Source of the DNA: Campylobacterota bacterium
Lineage (GTDB): Bacteria; Campylobacterota; Campylobacteria; Campylobacterales; QNZT01
NCBI GenBank assembly: GCA_022600175.1
Contig: JAHZKW010000052.1
Span: forward strand, 1-34,638
Reading direction: 5' to 3'
DNA: 34,638 nt
How positions within the stretch are numbered: the stretch's first letter is position 1; the number at the start of each line of letters is the position of its first letter. The position numbers were made by a program, and so were the translations under genes. The notes below the pieces were generated by a model. The model was not told where the DNA came from. It saw nothing but the letters and a program-made list of their open reading frames with translations, and searched no databases. Of this stretch, positions 1-7,967 are shown in pieces.

Positions 1-1032
1 AAAATGACTATAGATCAAGCAAAGGCTGAGGTAGTGAAAGAAGAGGTATTAGCGGCAGTGATCCACTCTAAACGTAGATATACATACGATAAGATAGATC
101 TCTTTTTAGCGGATGACTTTAGTGATAAAGATAGTGTTGATGATACTATCTTACGTTATTTGCTACCACTCAATCGCCTTTTAGGAAAGTTTCGTGCAAA
201 AAGATTGCAAAATGGTTGTGAATTTCGCTCCACTGAATTTACGATGACATTAGATGAGAATCAAAACTTAACAGCAATAAAAGAGGAGGTTGAAACTCCT
301 TCACATGCACTCATTGAAGATGCGATGCTTTTAGCAAATAAGGCAGCGGCCAAAGCGCTGGAACAAGGAATTTTTAGGGTACATGATCAACCCTCATTGG
401 AACGTATAGAAGAGATGATTGATGAGCTTTCTATTATTGGTGTTTATGCAGATGCTTCAGAAGATCTCTATGCTACGATTCGCGGATTACAAAAGAGTGC
501 AGATGAGAAGGATCTAAGAGAAGAGGTTGATAAACTCATTATTCGTGCACAAAAACAGGCTATCTACTCTCATGAAAACCGTGGACACTTTGGTTTAGGG
601 TTTGAGCATTATACCCATTTTACTTCACCTATTAGAAGATATAGTGACTTGATTGTACATAGACTTTTAAAAGCGGTGAGTCGCAAAGATGAAAAACTTA
701 AAAAATATATACTTAAAAATATAGAGATTATTGCTTCTCGTGTGAGTGAATTAGAGCGTGAGAGTGCTAAGGTGGCATGGGATTATATGGATCGAAAGTA
801 TGCTAGATGGGCAAAAGAGCATGAAGGTGAGATTGTCAGTGCAACCATTGTTGATACAGATCGTATTGCTATTGCACAATTTGATGATGGGGTTTTAAAA
901 GGGGCAAGGGTCTTTTTAGTTGATAGTGATGTGGAGCTTTTTGAAAAAGTTAAAGTAGAGATTATTGAAGCGCATGTTACAACGGCAAAGATTATTGGGA
1001 GTATCGTTGAGCGTGAGGTGAGGTATGTATAA
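1..1032 (+). CDS. rnr: RNase R (VacB), 3' part of gene
   Basis: This is the C-terminal part of a 3'-5' exoribonuclease of the RNase II/R family; the reading frame is open to base 1, so the true start lies upstream. The end of the catalytic RNB domain is visible: the family signature around HFGLGFEHYTHFTSPIRRYSD (about residues 196-216 of the visible part), with the SPIRRYSDL block typical of RNase R. The stretch after about residue 270 would be the S1-type RNA-binding domain but looks short and divergent. The gene overlaps holA by 8 bp. I recall the same order rnr-holA-rpsF-ssb-rpsR in Helicobacter. RNase R degrades structured RNA in the cytoplasm. Confidence 0.93.
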   Translation, partial: KMTIDQAKAEVVKEEVLAAVIHSKRRYTYDKIDLFLADDFSDKDSVDDTILRYLLPLNRLLGKFRAKRLQNGCEFRSTEFTMTLDENQNLTAIKEEVETPSHALIEDAMLLANKAAAKALEQGIFRVHDQPSLERIEEMIDELSIIGVYADASEDLYATIRGLQKSADEKDLREEVDKLIIRAQKQAIYSHENRGHFGLGFEHYTHFTSPIRRYSDLIVHRLLKAVSRKDEKLKKYILKNIEIIASRVSELERESAKVAWDYMDRKYARWAKEHEGEIVSATIVDTDRIAIAQFDDGVLKGARVFLVDSDVELFEKVKVEIIEAHVTTAKIIGSIVEREVRYV

Positions 1033-2005
1033 AAACCATTTAGAAGTAGCCATCAAAGGAAACAATTTACCTAAGTCTTTGCTTCTATATGGGGAAGATT
1101 TTTTTTCTACATACTATACTAAGAGGATATTACCTTTACTTGGTGATAAAGATAATATCCTCTCTTTCTATTTTGATGAGTATCATTATGAGAGTGCAAA
1201 AAACTTTATTGCACAACCTTCACTCTTTGGAGATGTTAATATTTTATACATTCGTCATGATAAAAAGGTACCTAAAAAAGAGCTTGATAGTTTAGTAGGG
1301 CTTTGTCAAAAAAATCCTACTAGTCATCTGCTTTATCAGTTTAGTGGTGAAGATCGGGTGGCAAAAGAGTTGACAAAGTCATTTGGGAAGAAAAAGAGTG
1401 CTGATTTTGTGCGCTTTTTTAAACCACACATGGGTGAAGCGATGTCGATGATGCAACAACAGGCTCAAAAGTTGGGGCTTGATATTGAAAATTATGCACT
1501 ACAACACCTTTTTATGGTTCAAAATGAAGATCTTTCACTCAGTATGAATGAACTCTCAAAGTTAACACTTTTAGATAAAAAAGTGACTGCTGCGGATATT
1601 GACAAGCATGTCTATGGTATGGGTGAAATGGGTATGGATGAATTTATCGCTAAAGTGCTCAATAAAGAGGATATTCGAGAGCAACTTCAAAAATTGTTAG
1701 AGTCTGGAAGTTTTGATGAGGTGAAGATCATCAATACTATTCAGAGTTATATGGTACAACTATTTATGTTTAATGCTTTTATCAAGGTACATGGTAGATA
1801 TGATGTTTTAGAGATTTTAGGTTTTCCTTTACCCCAAAATCTTGCACAACAACGTGCTGCACAGTGCATTAAGATCAATATTCCCACTTATCAAAAGATC
1901 TTAAAACATCTATTAGAGGCAGAACATACTCTTAAAATTGAGTCAAACATTGATAAAAATAGTTATACCTTCTCCACACTTATTAAACTTCAAAGCTACT
2001 TATAA
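1025..2005 (+). CDS. holA: DNA polymerase III subunit delta
   Basis: A 326-residue protein that fits the divergent epsilonproteobacterial delta subunit of the clamp loader, which opens the beta sliding clamp. The N-terminal region has the family's opening KSLLLYGEDFF (about residues 17-27), a degenerate nucleotide-fold start without a real P-loop, followed by the mixed alpha/beta domain. The helical C-terminal half (about 210-326) matches the clamp-loader collar region. Its start codon lies inside the end of rnr (8 bp overlap), so translation is probably coupled. The assignment rests on weak sequence similarity plus position between rnr and rpsF, where HolA sits in relatives. Confidence 0.85.
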   Translation: MYKNHLEVAIKGNNLPKSLLLYGEDFFSTYYTKRILPLLGDKDNILSFYFDEYHYESAKNFIAQPSLFGDVNILYIRHDKKVPKKELDSLVGLCQKNPTSHLLYQFSGEDRVAKELTKSFGKKKSADFVRFFKPHMGEAMSMMQQQAQKLGLDIENYALQHLFMVQNEDLSLSMNELSKLTLLDKKVTAADIDKHVYGMGEMGMDEFIAKVLNKEDIREQLQKLLESGSFDEVKIINTIQSYMVQLFMFNAFIKVHGRYDVLEILGFPLPQNLAQQRAAQCIKINIPTYQKILKHLLEAEHTLKIESNIDKNSYTFSTLIKLQSYL

Positions 2006-2014
2006 GAATCTCCC

Positions 2015-2023
2015 TGCTATAAT
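2015..2023 (+). promoter_or_regulatory. extended -10 promoter for rpsF-ssb-rpsR
   Basis: TGC followed by a perfect TATAAT (2018-2023) lies just after holA. Transcription would start near 2030, giving a leader of about 70 nt before rpsF. No good -35 is visible, which is usual for sigma-70 promoters in this phylum. Confidence 0.7.
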
Positions 2024-2054
2024 CGCGACCTCTCTTTACAAATAGAGAAAAATA

Positions 2055-2091
2055 CCTTGCTCTTGGAAAAGAGCTTGACAACCACAAGGAG
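2055..2091 (+). promoter_or_regulatory. rpsF leader hairpin that can mask the ribosome site
   Basis: GCTCTT (2059-2064) pairs perfectly with AAGAGC (2069-2074) around a GGAA loop. Just outside, CCTT (2055-2058) can pair with AAGG (2086-2089), leaving an 11-nt bulge on the 3' side containing ACC. The outer helix would bury most of the Shine-Dalgarno AAGGAG (2086-2091). S6:S18 complexes are known to repress rpsF operons through a leader hairpin with a 3' bulge; this one has similar shape but lacks the usual CCG in the bulge, so the assignment is tentative. Confidence 0.55.
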
Positions 2092-2098
2092 AAATAAT

Positions 2099-2500
2099 AT
2101 GAAGCATTACGAGCTACTATTTATAGTAAAGCCTACACTGACAGAAGAAGAGGTTAAGGCAAAGTTTGATTTTATCAAAAGTATCATGGAAGATAACGGA
2201 TGTGAGATAAAATCTGTAAATGACATGGGTGTTAGAAAATTAGCATATGAGATTGAAAAATTTGAAAGAGGACACTATTTTGTACTCTACTTTACAGCAC
2301 CACCAGCGGCACTAGAAGAGGTATTAAGAAACCTAAGATTAACTGAAGAGATTATTAGATTCTTAAATGTAAAATTTGAGAACAAAAAAGAGATAGCACA
2401 GTGGGAAAAAATGGCAAAAGCTGCTAGTGATAAAAATGAAGCAAAAGTAGCAAAAGAAGAGACTGCTAAAGAGACACCTGCACAAGAGAGTGCAGAATAA
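2099..2500 (+). CDS. rpsF: 30S ribosomal protein S6
   Basis: A 133-residue S6 beginning [18 protein letters not shown], the conserved first strand of the family, with the core [19 protein letters not shown] near residues 43-61. The start at 2099 is chosen over an in-frame ATG at 2057 because AAGGAG sits 7 nt upstream and because all of S6 begins here. After about residue 105 there is a low-complexity charged tail rich in Lys, Glu and Ala, longer than in many S6 proteins. S6 pairs with S18 in the small-subunit platform, and both are encoded in this operon with ssb. Confidence 0.96.
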   Translation: MKHYELLFIVKPTLTEEEVKAKFDFIKSIMEDNGCEIKSVNDMGVRKLAYEIEKFERGHYFVLYFTAPPAALEEVLRNLRLTEEIIRFLNVKFENKKEIAQWEKMAKAASDKNEAKVAKEETAKETPAQESAE

Positions 2501-2514
2501 TTTAAGGGCACATT

Positions 2515-3018
2515 ATGTTCAACAAAATAATCATGGTCGGAAACCTAACCAGAGATCTAGAGTTAAGATATGCGCCAAGTGGTACTGCTATTGGGAGTAC
2601 AGGGCTTGCGTCAAATAGAAAATTTAAATCTGCAAATGGTGAGCAAAAAGAGGAAGTCTGTTTTGTAGACGTGACATTTTTTGGAAGAACTGCTGAAATT
2701 GCTAATCAATACCTTAGAAAAGGTTCAAAAGTATTGGTTGAGGGTAGATTGAAGCTTGATAGTTGGACAGATCAAAATGGTGGCAAAAGAAGTAAGCACT
2801 CTATCACGGTAGAGAGTATGCAGATGTTGGATTCTAGAGGTGAAAATAGTGGTGGCGGTTATGGACAACCTGATAACAATAGTTATAATAACCCTCCACA
2901 ACAAAATAGTGCACCATCTCAGATGCAACAGCAAAATAATTATGGCGGATCACAAAATCAAAGTCAAGGAAGTAGTATCCCTGAGATTGATATCAATGAT
3001 GATGAGATCCCTTTTTAG
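2515..3018 (+). CDS. ssb: single-stranded DNA-binding protein
   Basis: A 167-residue SSB. The OB fold occupies about residues 1-108 (MFNKIIMVGNLTRDLELRY start; VDVTFFGRTAEIA and KGSKVLVEGRLKLDSWTDQ inside). A Gln/Asn/Gly/Ser-rich disordered linker follows (about 110-155), and the protein ends in the acidic tip DDEIPF that recruits partner proteins. AAGGG lies before the ATG. It is the middle gene of rpsF-ssb-rpsR, so single-strand DNA protection is coupled to ribosomal protein synthesis. Confidence 0.97.
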   Translation: MFNKIIMVGNLTRDLELRYAPSGTAIGSTGLASNRKFKSANGEQKEEVCFVDVTFFGRTAEIANQYLRKGSKVLVEGRLKLDSWTDQNGGKRSKHSITVESMQMLDSRGENSGGGYGQPDNNSYNNPPQQNSAPSQMQQQNNYGGSQNQSQGSSIPEIDINDDEIPF

Positions 3019-3040
3019 AGAAAAGATTTAAGGAAATAAA

Positions 3041-3307
3041 ATGGCAGAAAGAAGAAAATATTCAAAAAAATATTGTAGATATTGTGAATCAAAAGTTGAT
3101 TTTTTAGACTATAAAGATCCAAGCAGTTTTAAATTCTCACTTTCAGAGAGATATAAAATTATGCCAAGACGTTTAACTGGTAACTGTAAAAAACATCAAG
3201 AGATGGTTGAAGCAGCAATCAAAAGAGCAAGACACGCTGCAATCGTTCCATATGTAGCAAGTAGAAAGAAAATTATCGATAATCCATTTGCGGATTTTAG
3301 ATCATAA
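3041..3307 (+). CDS. rpsR: 30S ribosomal protein S18
   Basis: An 88-residue S18. The N-terminal [17 protein letters not shown] (about 10-26) and the central [12 protein letters not shown] (about 42-53) match the family, with the CxxC pair of zinc-type S18 retained. The C-terminal arginine/lysine-rich helix [14 protein letters not shown] contacts 16S rRNA. AAGGAAATAAAATG gives a good ribosome site. S18 binds S6 in the small-subunit platform; the gene closes the operon and is followed by a strong hairpin. Confidence 0.97.
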   Translation: MAERRKYSKKYCRYCESKVDFLDYKDPSSFKFSLSERYKIMPRRLTGNCKKHQEMVEAAIKRARHAAIVPYVASRKKIIDNPFADFRS

Positions 3308-3309
3308 GT

Positions 3310-3334
3310 TTATTGCAGGTGTTACCTGCAATAA
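3310..3334 (+). terminator. hairpin after rpsR
   Basis: A perfect 11-bp inverted repeat (3310-3320 and 3324-3334) with a 3-nt loop lies 2 bp after the rpsR stop. No run of T follows, so it may be a transcript-end or stability hairpin rather than a classical intrinsic terminator. Confidence 0.55.
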
Positions 3335-3405
3335 CATAAAATAACCTCTATAAAAAAATCTACAAAAAATATTTAAAATTTATATAAGTTTTATATCATT
3401 TAGCC

Positions 3406-3411
3406 TATAAT
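3406..3411 (+). promoter_or_regulatory. -10 box of the ClpP-like gene
   Basis: A perfect TATAAT in very AT-rich DNA lies 24 bp before the start codon at 3436. AAGGAG follows at about 3422-3427, so the leader would be short. Confidence 0.6.
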
Positions 3412-3435
3412 ATCCCCTTAATAAGGAGCTATTGA

Positions 3436-4110
3436 ATGGATAATAAAAAAAATAGTGATATCAGCAGTGAAGAACATACTCTCTTTGTAAAGTATATAGC
3501 AGAACAAAAAAAACCCGTCGATAGAGCCAGAAAAATTTATGAAGTTTCCCCCAAATATCGTGTATTTACTGTTTACATAGAGAAGTTCAAAGAGTTTAAG
3601 CGTGGTTTACATGCCGTCTTGAATGAACTTAGAGCTGCAGGTCCAGATGATGTGTTGGAGCTTAGAATCAACTCTTCTGGAGGGTTAGTCAACGAAGGCA
3701 AGCAGTTTTATAATCTAATTGAAGAGAAATTTCATAAACGTACCGTTGCTTATCTTGATAACCGTGGCTACTCTATGGGTGCACTACTATTTTGTATGGC
3801 TGATCGTAGAGTTATTTATCCTTATTCAGACTTGATGTTTCATAACTACTCTTCAGGTGTTTCAGGTAAAGGAGGCGAGATCCTCTCACATGTCACACAT
3901 AAAGATAAAATTTTGATCAAGTTTTTTCAATCTTTGATTGTTAAAAGAGGCTTTTTAACGCAGGATGAGTTTGAAAATATGCTTATTGGCAAAGATTATT
4001 GGATGGATGCACAAGAGATGTGTCGACGTAAAATTGCTACACATGTTATCTATAAAGGACGACAGATAAAAGCTAGAAAGTATTTAAAGCTTTTAGAGCA
4101 GCAATCTTAA
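3436..4110 (+). CDS. orphan ClpP-like serine protease
   Basis: A 224-residue protein with the ClpP/crotonase-like fold. Visible elements are the oxyanion-loop INSSGGLV (about residues 78-85; ClpP has NSPGG), the nucleophile motif RGYSMGALLF with Ser113, the histidine motif LMFHNYS with His136, and KDYWMDAQE with Asp187, which lines up with the ClpP aspartate region. The complete triad suggests an active peptidase. It has a 45-residue N-terminal extension and a basic C-terminal tail absent from ordinary ClpP, no signal peptide, and no ClpA/ClpX beside it. ATAAGGAG lies 8 nt before the ATG. It ends overlapping the RND gene stop. It could be a divergent second ClpP or a phage-type ClpP-like protease; substrates are unknown. 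Confidence 0.75.
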   Translation: MDNKKNSDISSEEHTLFVKYIAEQKKPVDRARKIYEVSPKYRVFTVYIEKFKEFKRGLHAVLNELRAAGPDDVLELRINSSGGLVNEGKQFYNLIEEKFHKRTVAYLDNRGYSMGALLFCMADRRVIYPYSDLMFHNYSSGVSGKGGEILSHVTHKDKILIKFFQSLIVKRGFLTQDEFENMLIGKDYWMDAQEMCRRKIATHVIYKGRQIKARKYLKLLEQQS

Positions 4111-7100
4111 CGAATCTTATGTACCATTGCATAGAGTAGTGGTAAAAAGAGTAGATTAAGTATGGTTGCCCAAGCGATTCCAAAACCTAGTGATACAGCC
4201 ATAGGTTGTAAAATCACTGCTTGACCTGATGCAAAAAGAATAAGGGTTGAAAGCCCTAATACAGTTGTGATAGAAGTAAGTAGAATAGGGCGAAGTCTTA
4301 GTGTCGCTTGTGCAATAAATTGTGTATGATTTTCCGCTTTGCGTAAAAAGTCTATCATAATAATACCATCATTGACTACGACTCCAGCAAGTCCAACAAT
4401 ACCTAACATTCCTGGCATGGTTAAATTTAATCCCATGATAATGTGTCCTGCTAATACCCCAAAGATGGCTAAAGGAATGGTAGAGAGGACAAAAAGAGAG
4501 AGTGAGAGTGAGTTAAACATCCAAATGAGTGCTATAAAGATTAAAAAGAGTGCGATGATTGCTGCTTGCATCATCTCTTTTTGTATCTTTTTATTCTCTT
4601 TCTCCTCTCCTTTAATAATCACAGTAACTCCCTCTTTTTCAATCGTAGTGAGTTCATCTTGAATAGCGGCTAAAAATTCACTAGAGGTGATACGTGTCTT
4701 ATCTAAAGAGCCGTAGAGTGTCCAGATTTTTTGTGCATCTTCTTTATAGAGTGTCGCATAGCTTGGAGTTTTGATAAACTCTACTACTTCGCTAAGTTTG
4801 ACTTTTTGTTTAGAGTTTGGCACGGTGATATAGAGCTTTTCTAATGTTGATATACTATCTTTTCCTATATCTTGCGATTTGATGCGTATAAGTTTTCCTT
4901 GGTAAAACATCTTAGATATTTCTGCTTTTAAAAAGAGTGGTTTGAGTGCATTGCTTATCACTTTTTCATTGATGCCTAAGGATTGACCATAGAGATTGAC
5001 TTTAAACTTTAACTCATGTTCACCCTGTATAAGATCTGTAGTAACGTTATAGACACCATCAACTTTAGCAATCGCTATTTGTAATCTCTCTAATTGGGTT
5101 TTGATCTTCTGTTCATCTCCTGTAAAGGAGAGGGCAATATCACTCTCTACAATACCTGCTCCTGGTACAATGACATTGAACTCTTCAAATTCAGGGTTTT
5201 TTTGAATCTCTTCTGTAAGTGTTTGAATACGCTGTGATACCTCTTTTGCTGAATGCATACGAATCATATCTGAATCATCATATTCTGGCGAGAGTAGGGG
5301 GTTGATATAGGTGTTAAAAAAGTTCTCAGGAGAGCGTTCATGCAGATTGACAAAGATATGAAAAAAGTTTTCTGAAATGAGCGGTTGTGATTTATTATCA
5401 AGTTTCATCCCTGAAATCGAGGTAATAGAAGAGACATCATTATCATCAAGTTTACCGATGAGTGTTTTTTCTACCTCAGTCACAAAAGCTTGTGTCTCTT
5501 GTAAATCATAGTTCTTATTGACCTTTCCACTGACATAGACTTGCGTAGTATCAAAATCTGGAAAGAGTTGAAACTTACTAATGTATAAAAGAAAAGCGGT
5601 TGAAACTAGTGTAAAAATCAGAAAAACGCCCAATGCCGTTTTTCGGTACTGTAAGAGGCTATCTAGTATTTTAGTATATTTTGTTTTTGCACTGCTCCAG
5701 AAGCGTTTACTTTTTAAGTTTTGCTTCTCTTTATGTAAAATCTCTTTTGCATGAAGGGGTAAAAAGAAGAACGCTTCAAAAAGTGAACTTAACAGCAGAA
5801 TTGAGATCATAATGGGTAATATCTTCATAAATACACCCATCTCTCCACTCATGATAAGCAGCGGTAAAAAAGCAAAAATGGTGGTTGCTGTCGCAGTTAA
5901 TACTGCGGGGAACATCTCTGCTGCACCATTGATGGCGGCAGTTTTGGGGTCATCACCATCCTCTAAGTGACGCTGAATATTTTCAGCCACAACAATCGCT
6001 TCATCGACTAACATTCCCAGGGCGATAAGGGCACCTAATAAAGAGAGCATATTAAGAGAATAGCCTAAGAGTTGTGTTGCAATCAAACCGATGAGAAAAC
6101 TGGTAGGAATACCGATGGAGACAACCATAGAGATTCGGGCATTGATAAAGAGAAAAATTGATAGTCCTACTAAAATAAGTCCAAAAATGATGTTTGAGAT
6201 GACAGTATTAAGACGGTTTCGAATCCAGATAGAGGTGTCTGTATAAACTTCAAACTGGTAAGCTTCATATTTTTTTTCGTACTCTTTTAAAACTTCTCGA
6301 ATTTCTTTAACAAGTGCAATAGAGTTACCTGTTTTAGCTTTATTAATGTTGACTGCAATATTTGGGAGTGCATTAAAATGTGAAACGGTGGTAGGATCAC
6401 TGAGCGTAAAGGCAACATGTGCGATATCTTTAATACGTACCCGTTTACCACCTACACTGATCAATGTATCTTGAATCTCTTTGATCTCTTTTGAACCATT
6501 ATAAGTACTTAAAAAAAGGTGGTTTCCTCTCTCTTTGATCATACCTACGGGAAATATTGTACTGAGTGATGAGAGTGCTGTAACGATTGCATTTCTATCA
6601 AGGTTAAGTGCTTCAATCTTTTGATCTTCTAAGGTAAAAAGAAGCTCTGTATCTACATCACCCCAAATACTAATCTCACTGAGATCTTTGATAGAAGCAA
6701 GCCTACTTTTGAGCTCATCTGCGATCTTTAAAAGGTTCTCAGTCTTTTGGGTTGAAGCGATTGCAATTGTGACGAGTGGAAAGCTATTGGTTATCTTTTT
6801 AGCGACAGGTTCATCCATGTCACTTGGGAGATCACGTCTAATGTTTGAGATGATATCTTTGACATCACTGAGGGCATTTTCTGCATTGGCATCCTCTTTG
6901 AGATCAGCTTTGATACTAAATGCACCATTTTTGATCGTACTTTTAAGTTCACCAATATCACTGAGGTTTTTGAGCTCATCTTCAATAGTCGTCACAGCCA
7001 TCTTATCTAAAATATCTGGACTTGCACCACCATACTGTCCTGTGATAGAGATAGCATCAAGGTTCATTGGTGGGAAGATCTCTTTAGGAATTTTAATATA

Positions 7101-7190
7101 AGCAAAAGCACCTAATAAAAATAAAAAGAGTAAAAAGACATGGTTTAAAATTGATTTTTCAATGAAAAATTTTACGAGTGACTTGATCAT
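4107..7190 (-). CDS. RND-family efflux permease
   Basis: A 1027-residue inner-membrane proton-driven pump of the AcrB/HAE type. The first membrane helix is at about 13-32, followed by the large periplasmic domain, a helix bundle at about 330-560, a second periplasmic domain and a final bundle at about 860-1020. The TM4 motif reads LVDEAIVVAEN with Asp396-Glu397, where AcrB has Asp-Asp; the TM10 region reads VVVNDGIIMIDF with Asn940-Asp941, where AcrB has its key lysine. So proton relay residues are altered but acidic groups remain. ATG overlaps the VanZ-like stop (ATGA), implying coupling. No periplasmic adaptor or outer-membrane channel is adjacent. The substrate cannot be told from sequence. 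Confidence 0.9.
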   Translation of the reverse strand: MIKSLVKFFIEKSILNHVFLLFLFLLGAFAYIKIPKEIFPPMNLDAISITGQYGGASPDILDKMAVTTIEDELKNLSDIGELKSTIKNGAFSIKADLKEDANAENALSDVKDIISNIRRDLPSDMDEPVAKKITNSFPLVTIAIASTQKTENLLKIADELKSRLASIKDLSEISIWGDVDTELLFTLEDQKIEALNLDRNAIVTALSSLSTIFPVGMIKERGNHLFLSTYNGSKEIKEIQDTLISVGGKRVRIKDIAHVAFTLSDPTTVSHFNALPNIAVNINKAKTGNSIALVKEIREVLKEYEKKYEAYQFEVYTDTSIWIRNRLNTVISNIIFGLILVGLSIFLFINARISMVVSIGIPTSFLIGLIATQLLGYSLNMLSLLGALIALGMLVDEAIVVAENIQRHLEDGDDPKTAAINGAAEMFPAVLTATATTIFAFLPLLIMSGEMGVFMKILPIMISILLLSSLFEAFFFLPLHAKEILHKEKQNLKSKRFWSSAKTKYTKILDSLLQYRKTALGVFLIFTLVSTAFLLYISKFQLFPDFDTTQVYVSGKVNKNYDLQETQAFVTEVEKTLIGKLDDNDVSSITSISGMKLDNKSQPLISENFFHIFVNLHERSPENFFNTYINPLLSPEYDDSDMIRMHSAKEVSQRIQTLTEEIQKNPEFEEFNVIVPGAGIVESDIALSFTGDEQKIKTQLERLQIAIAKVDGVYNVTTDLIQGEHELKFKVNLYGQSLGINEKVISNALKPLFLKAEISKMFYQGKLIRIKSQDIGKDSISTLEKLYITVPNSKQKVKLSEVVEFIKTPSYATLYKEDAQKIWTLYGSLDKTRITSSEFLAAIQDELTTIEKEGVTVIIKGEEKENKKIQKEMMQAAIIALFLIFIALIWMFNSLSLSLFVLSTIPLAIFGVLAGHIIMGLNLTMPGMLGIVGLAGVVVNDGIIMIDFLRKAENHTQFIAQATLRLRPILLTSITTVLGLSTLILFASGQAVILQPMAVSLGFGIAWATILNLLFLPLLYAMVHKIR

Positions 7191-7552
7191 CTTCTATACC
7201 TTATCAATCTATAAAGCGAGTAAAATGCCTGAAATACCAAAATACCAAAAATATCTGCTAGTAGATCATAAAAAGAGGCACTTCTATACTGTATAAAAAG
7301 TTGAATCATTTCAATAAAAGCACCAAAGAGTGTCAATACTATGACATTACGTAGGCGTTTCTCATAACTTGAAGAGGAACGGTTTAGCAGTAGTGAAAGG
7401 GTAAAAAAGGCTAAAAAATGGTTGAATTTATCACCTAGACCAAAGTCAAATAAGACACTGTCATTAGGTACAACTGCTAGATAAAAGACAATAAAAACAG
7501 TCACAAAAAAGATAGTTTTAAAATAGAATTTTATCACGTATACCCTTGCCAT
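7187..7552 (-). CDS. VanZ-like membrane protein
   Basis: A small hydrophobic protein, 121 residues from ATG 7552. Four membrane segments are apparent (about 8-27, 44-57, 66-85, 92-113). The spacing of DKFNHFLAFFTLSLLL and the later GAFIEMIQLFIQYRSASFYDLLADIFG fits the VanZ/YfhO-like family: conserved KxxHFxxF, then Glu-xx-Gln and Arg-xxxxxDxxxNxxG-type blocks. Its role is not known outside vancomycin clusters. GTG at 7537 is an alternative start, with AAGGG just upstream (7547-7543). A TGCTATATT -10 candidate is at 7575-7567. It is translationally coupled to the RND permease. Confidence 0.75.
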   Translation of the reverse strand: MARVYVIKFYFKTIFFVTVFIVFYLAVVPNDSVLFDFGLGDKFNHFLAFFTLSLLLNRSSSSYEKRLRNVIVLTLFGAFIEMIQLFIQYRSASFYDLLADIFGILVFQAFYSLYRLIRYRR

Positions 7553-7594
7553 ATTATAATAGTGTTAATATAGCATAATATTGTTATAGAGAGT

Positions 7595-7849
7595 TTATCG
7601 ACATACCCTTACTCGTTCTCTTTTGTTATTCTCTATATGACTGATATAGACAATATTACGATTTTTCCTATTTTTTGCATGATACTCTCTTTGGAGAATA
7701 GAGTAGTTTTGTTTCGCTTTCATAAGCTTTAGTTTTATTTCAGCATATGTGGGCTTTGTAGATTTAGCAATTAATGTTGAACCCATCATAGAAGATAGTA
7801 TAATGGAAAGAAGGAGCTTGTTTTTTAATGCTGTGTGTATTGTATGCAT
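7595..7849 (-). CDS. small secreted basic protein, unknown
   Basis: I do not recognise this 84-residue protein. The start at 7849 is chosen because AAAGGAAAAGG precedes it and a signal peptide follows: a KNK positive end, hydrophobic LLLSIILSSMMGSTLI, and cleavage plausibly after LIA. The mature part is about 55 residues, rich in Lys, Arg and Asn, with a short helical stretch (YAEIKLKLMKAKQNYSILQREY), and it ends in RERVRVCR with a single Cys. It stands alone between the VanZ-like and Deg genes. The general plan (signal peptide, short basic body) resembles the protein at 14600-14878, but I see no sequence similarity. Confidence 0.55.
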   Translation of the reverse strand: MHTIHTALKNKLLLSIILSSMMGSTLIAKSTKPTYAEIKLKLMKAKQNYSILQREYHAKNRKNRNIVYISHIENNKRERVRVCR

Positions 7850-7933
7850 AGCCTTTTCCTTTTGTCTATTTAGAGTAGTATCGACACTGTTAAACAACAC
7901 TTTACTTTTATTTTAAATTTTGTACTCTTACCC

Positions 7934-7939
7934 TATAAT
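7934..7939 (+). promoter_or_regulatory. -10 box of the Deg protease gene
   Basis: A perfect TATAAT preceded by T-rich DNA, 29 bp before the ATG at 7968. The predicted start of transcription is near 7946. Confidence 0.6.
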
Positions 7940-7967
7940 AAGAAATTATAATAAGTAAGTGAGTAAC

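Noticed and set aside
7553-7558. TATAAT on the minus strand right before the VanZ-like ATG
   Set aside because: It touches the start codon, so it would give a transcript without the ATG and almost no leader for the GTG alternative. The box at 7575-7567 is more plausible.
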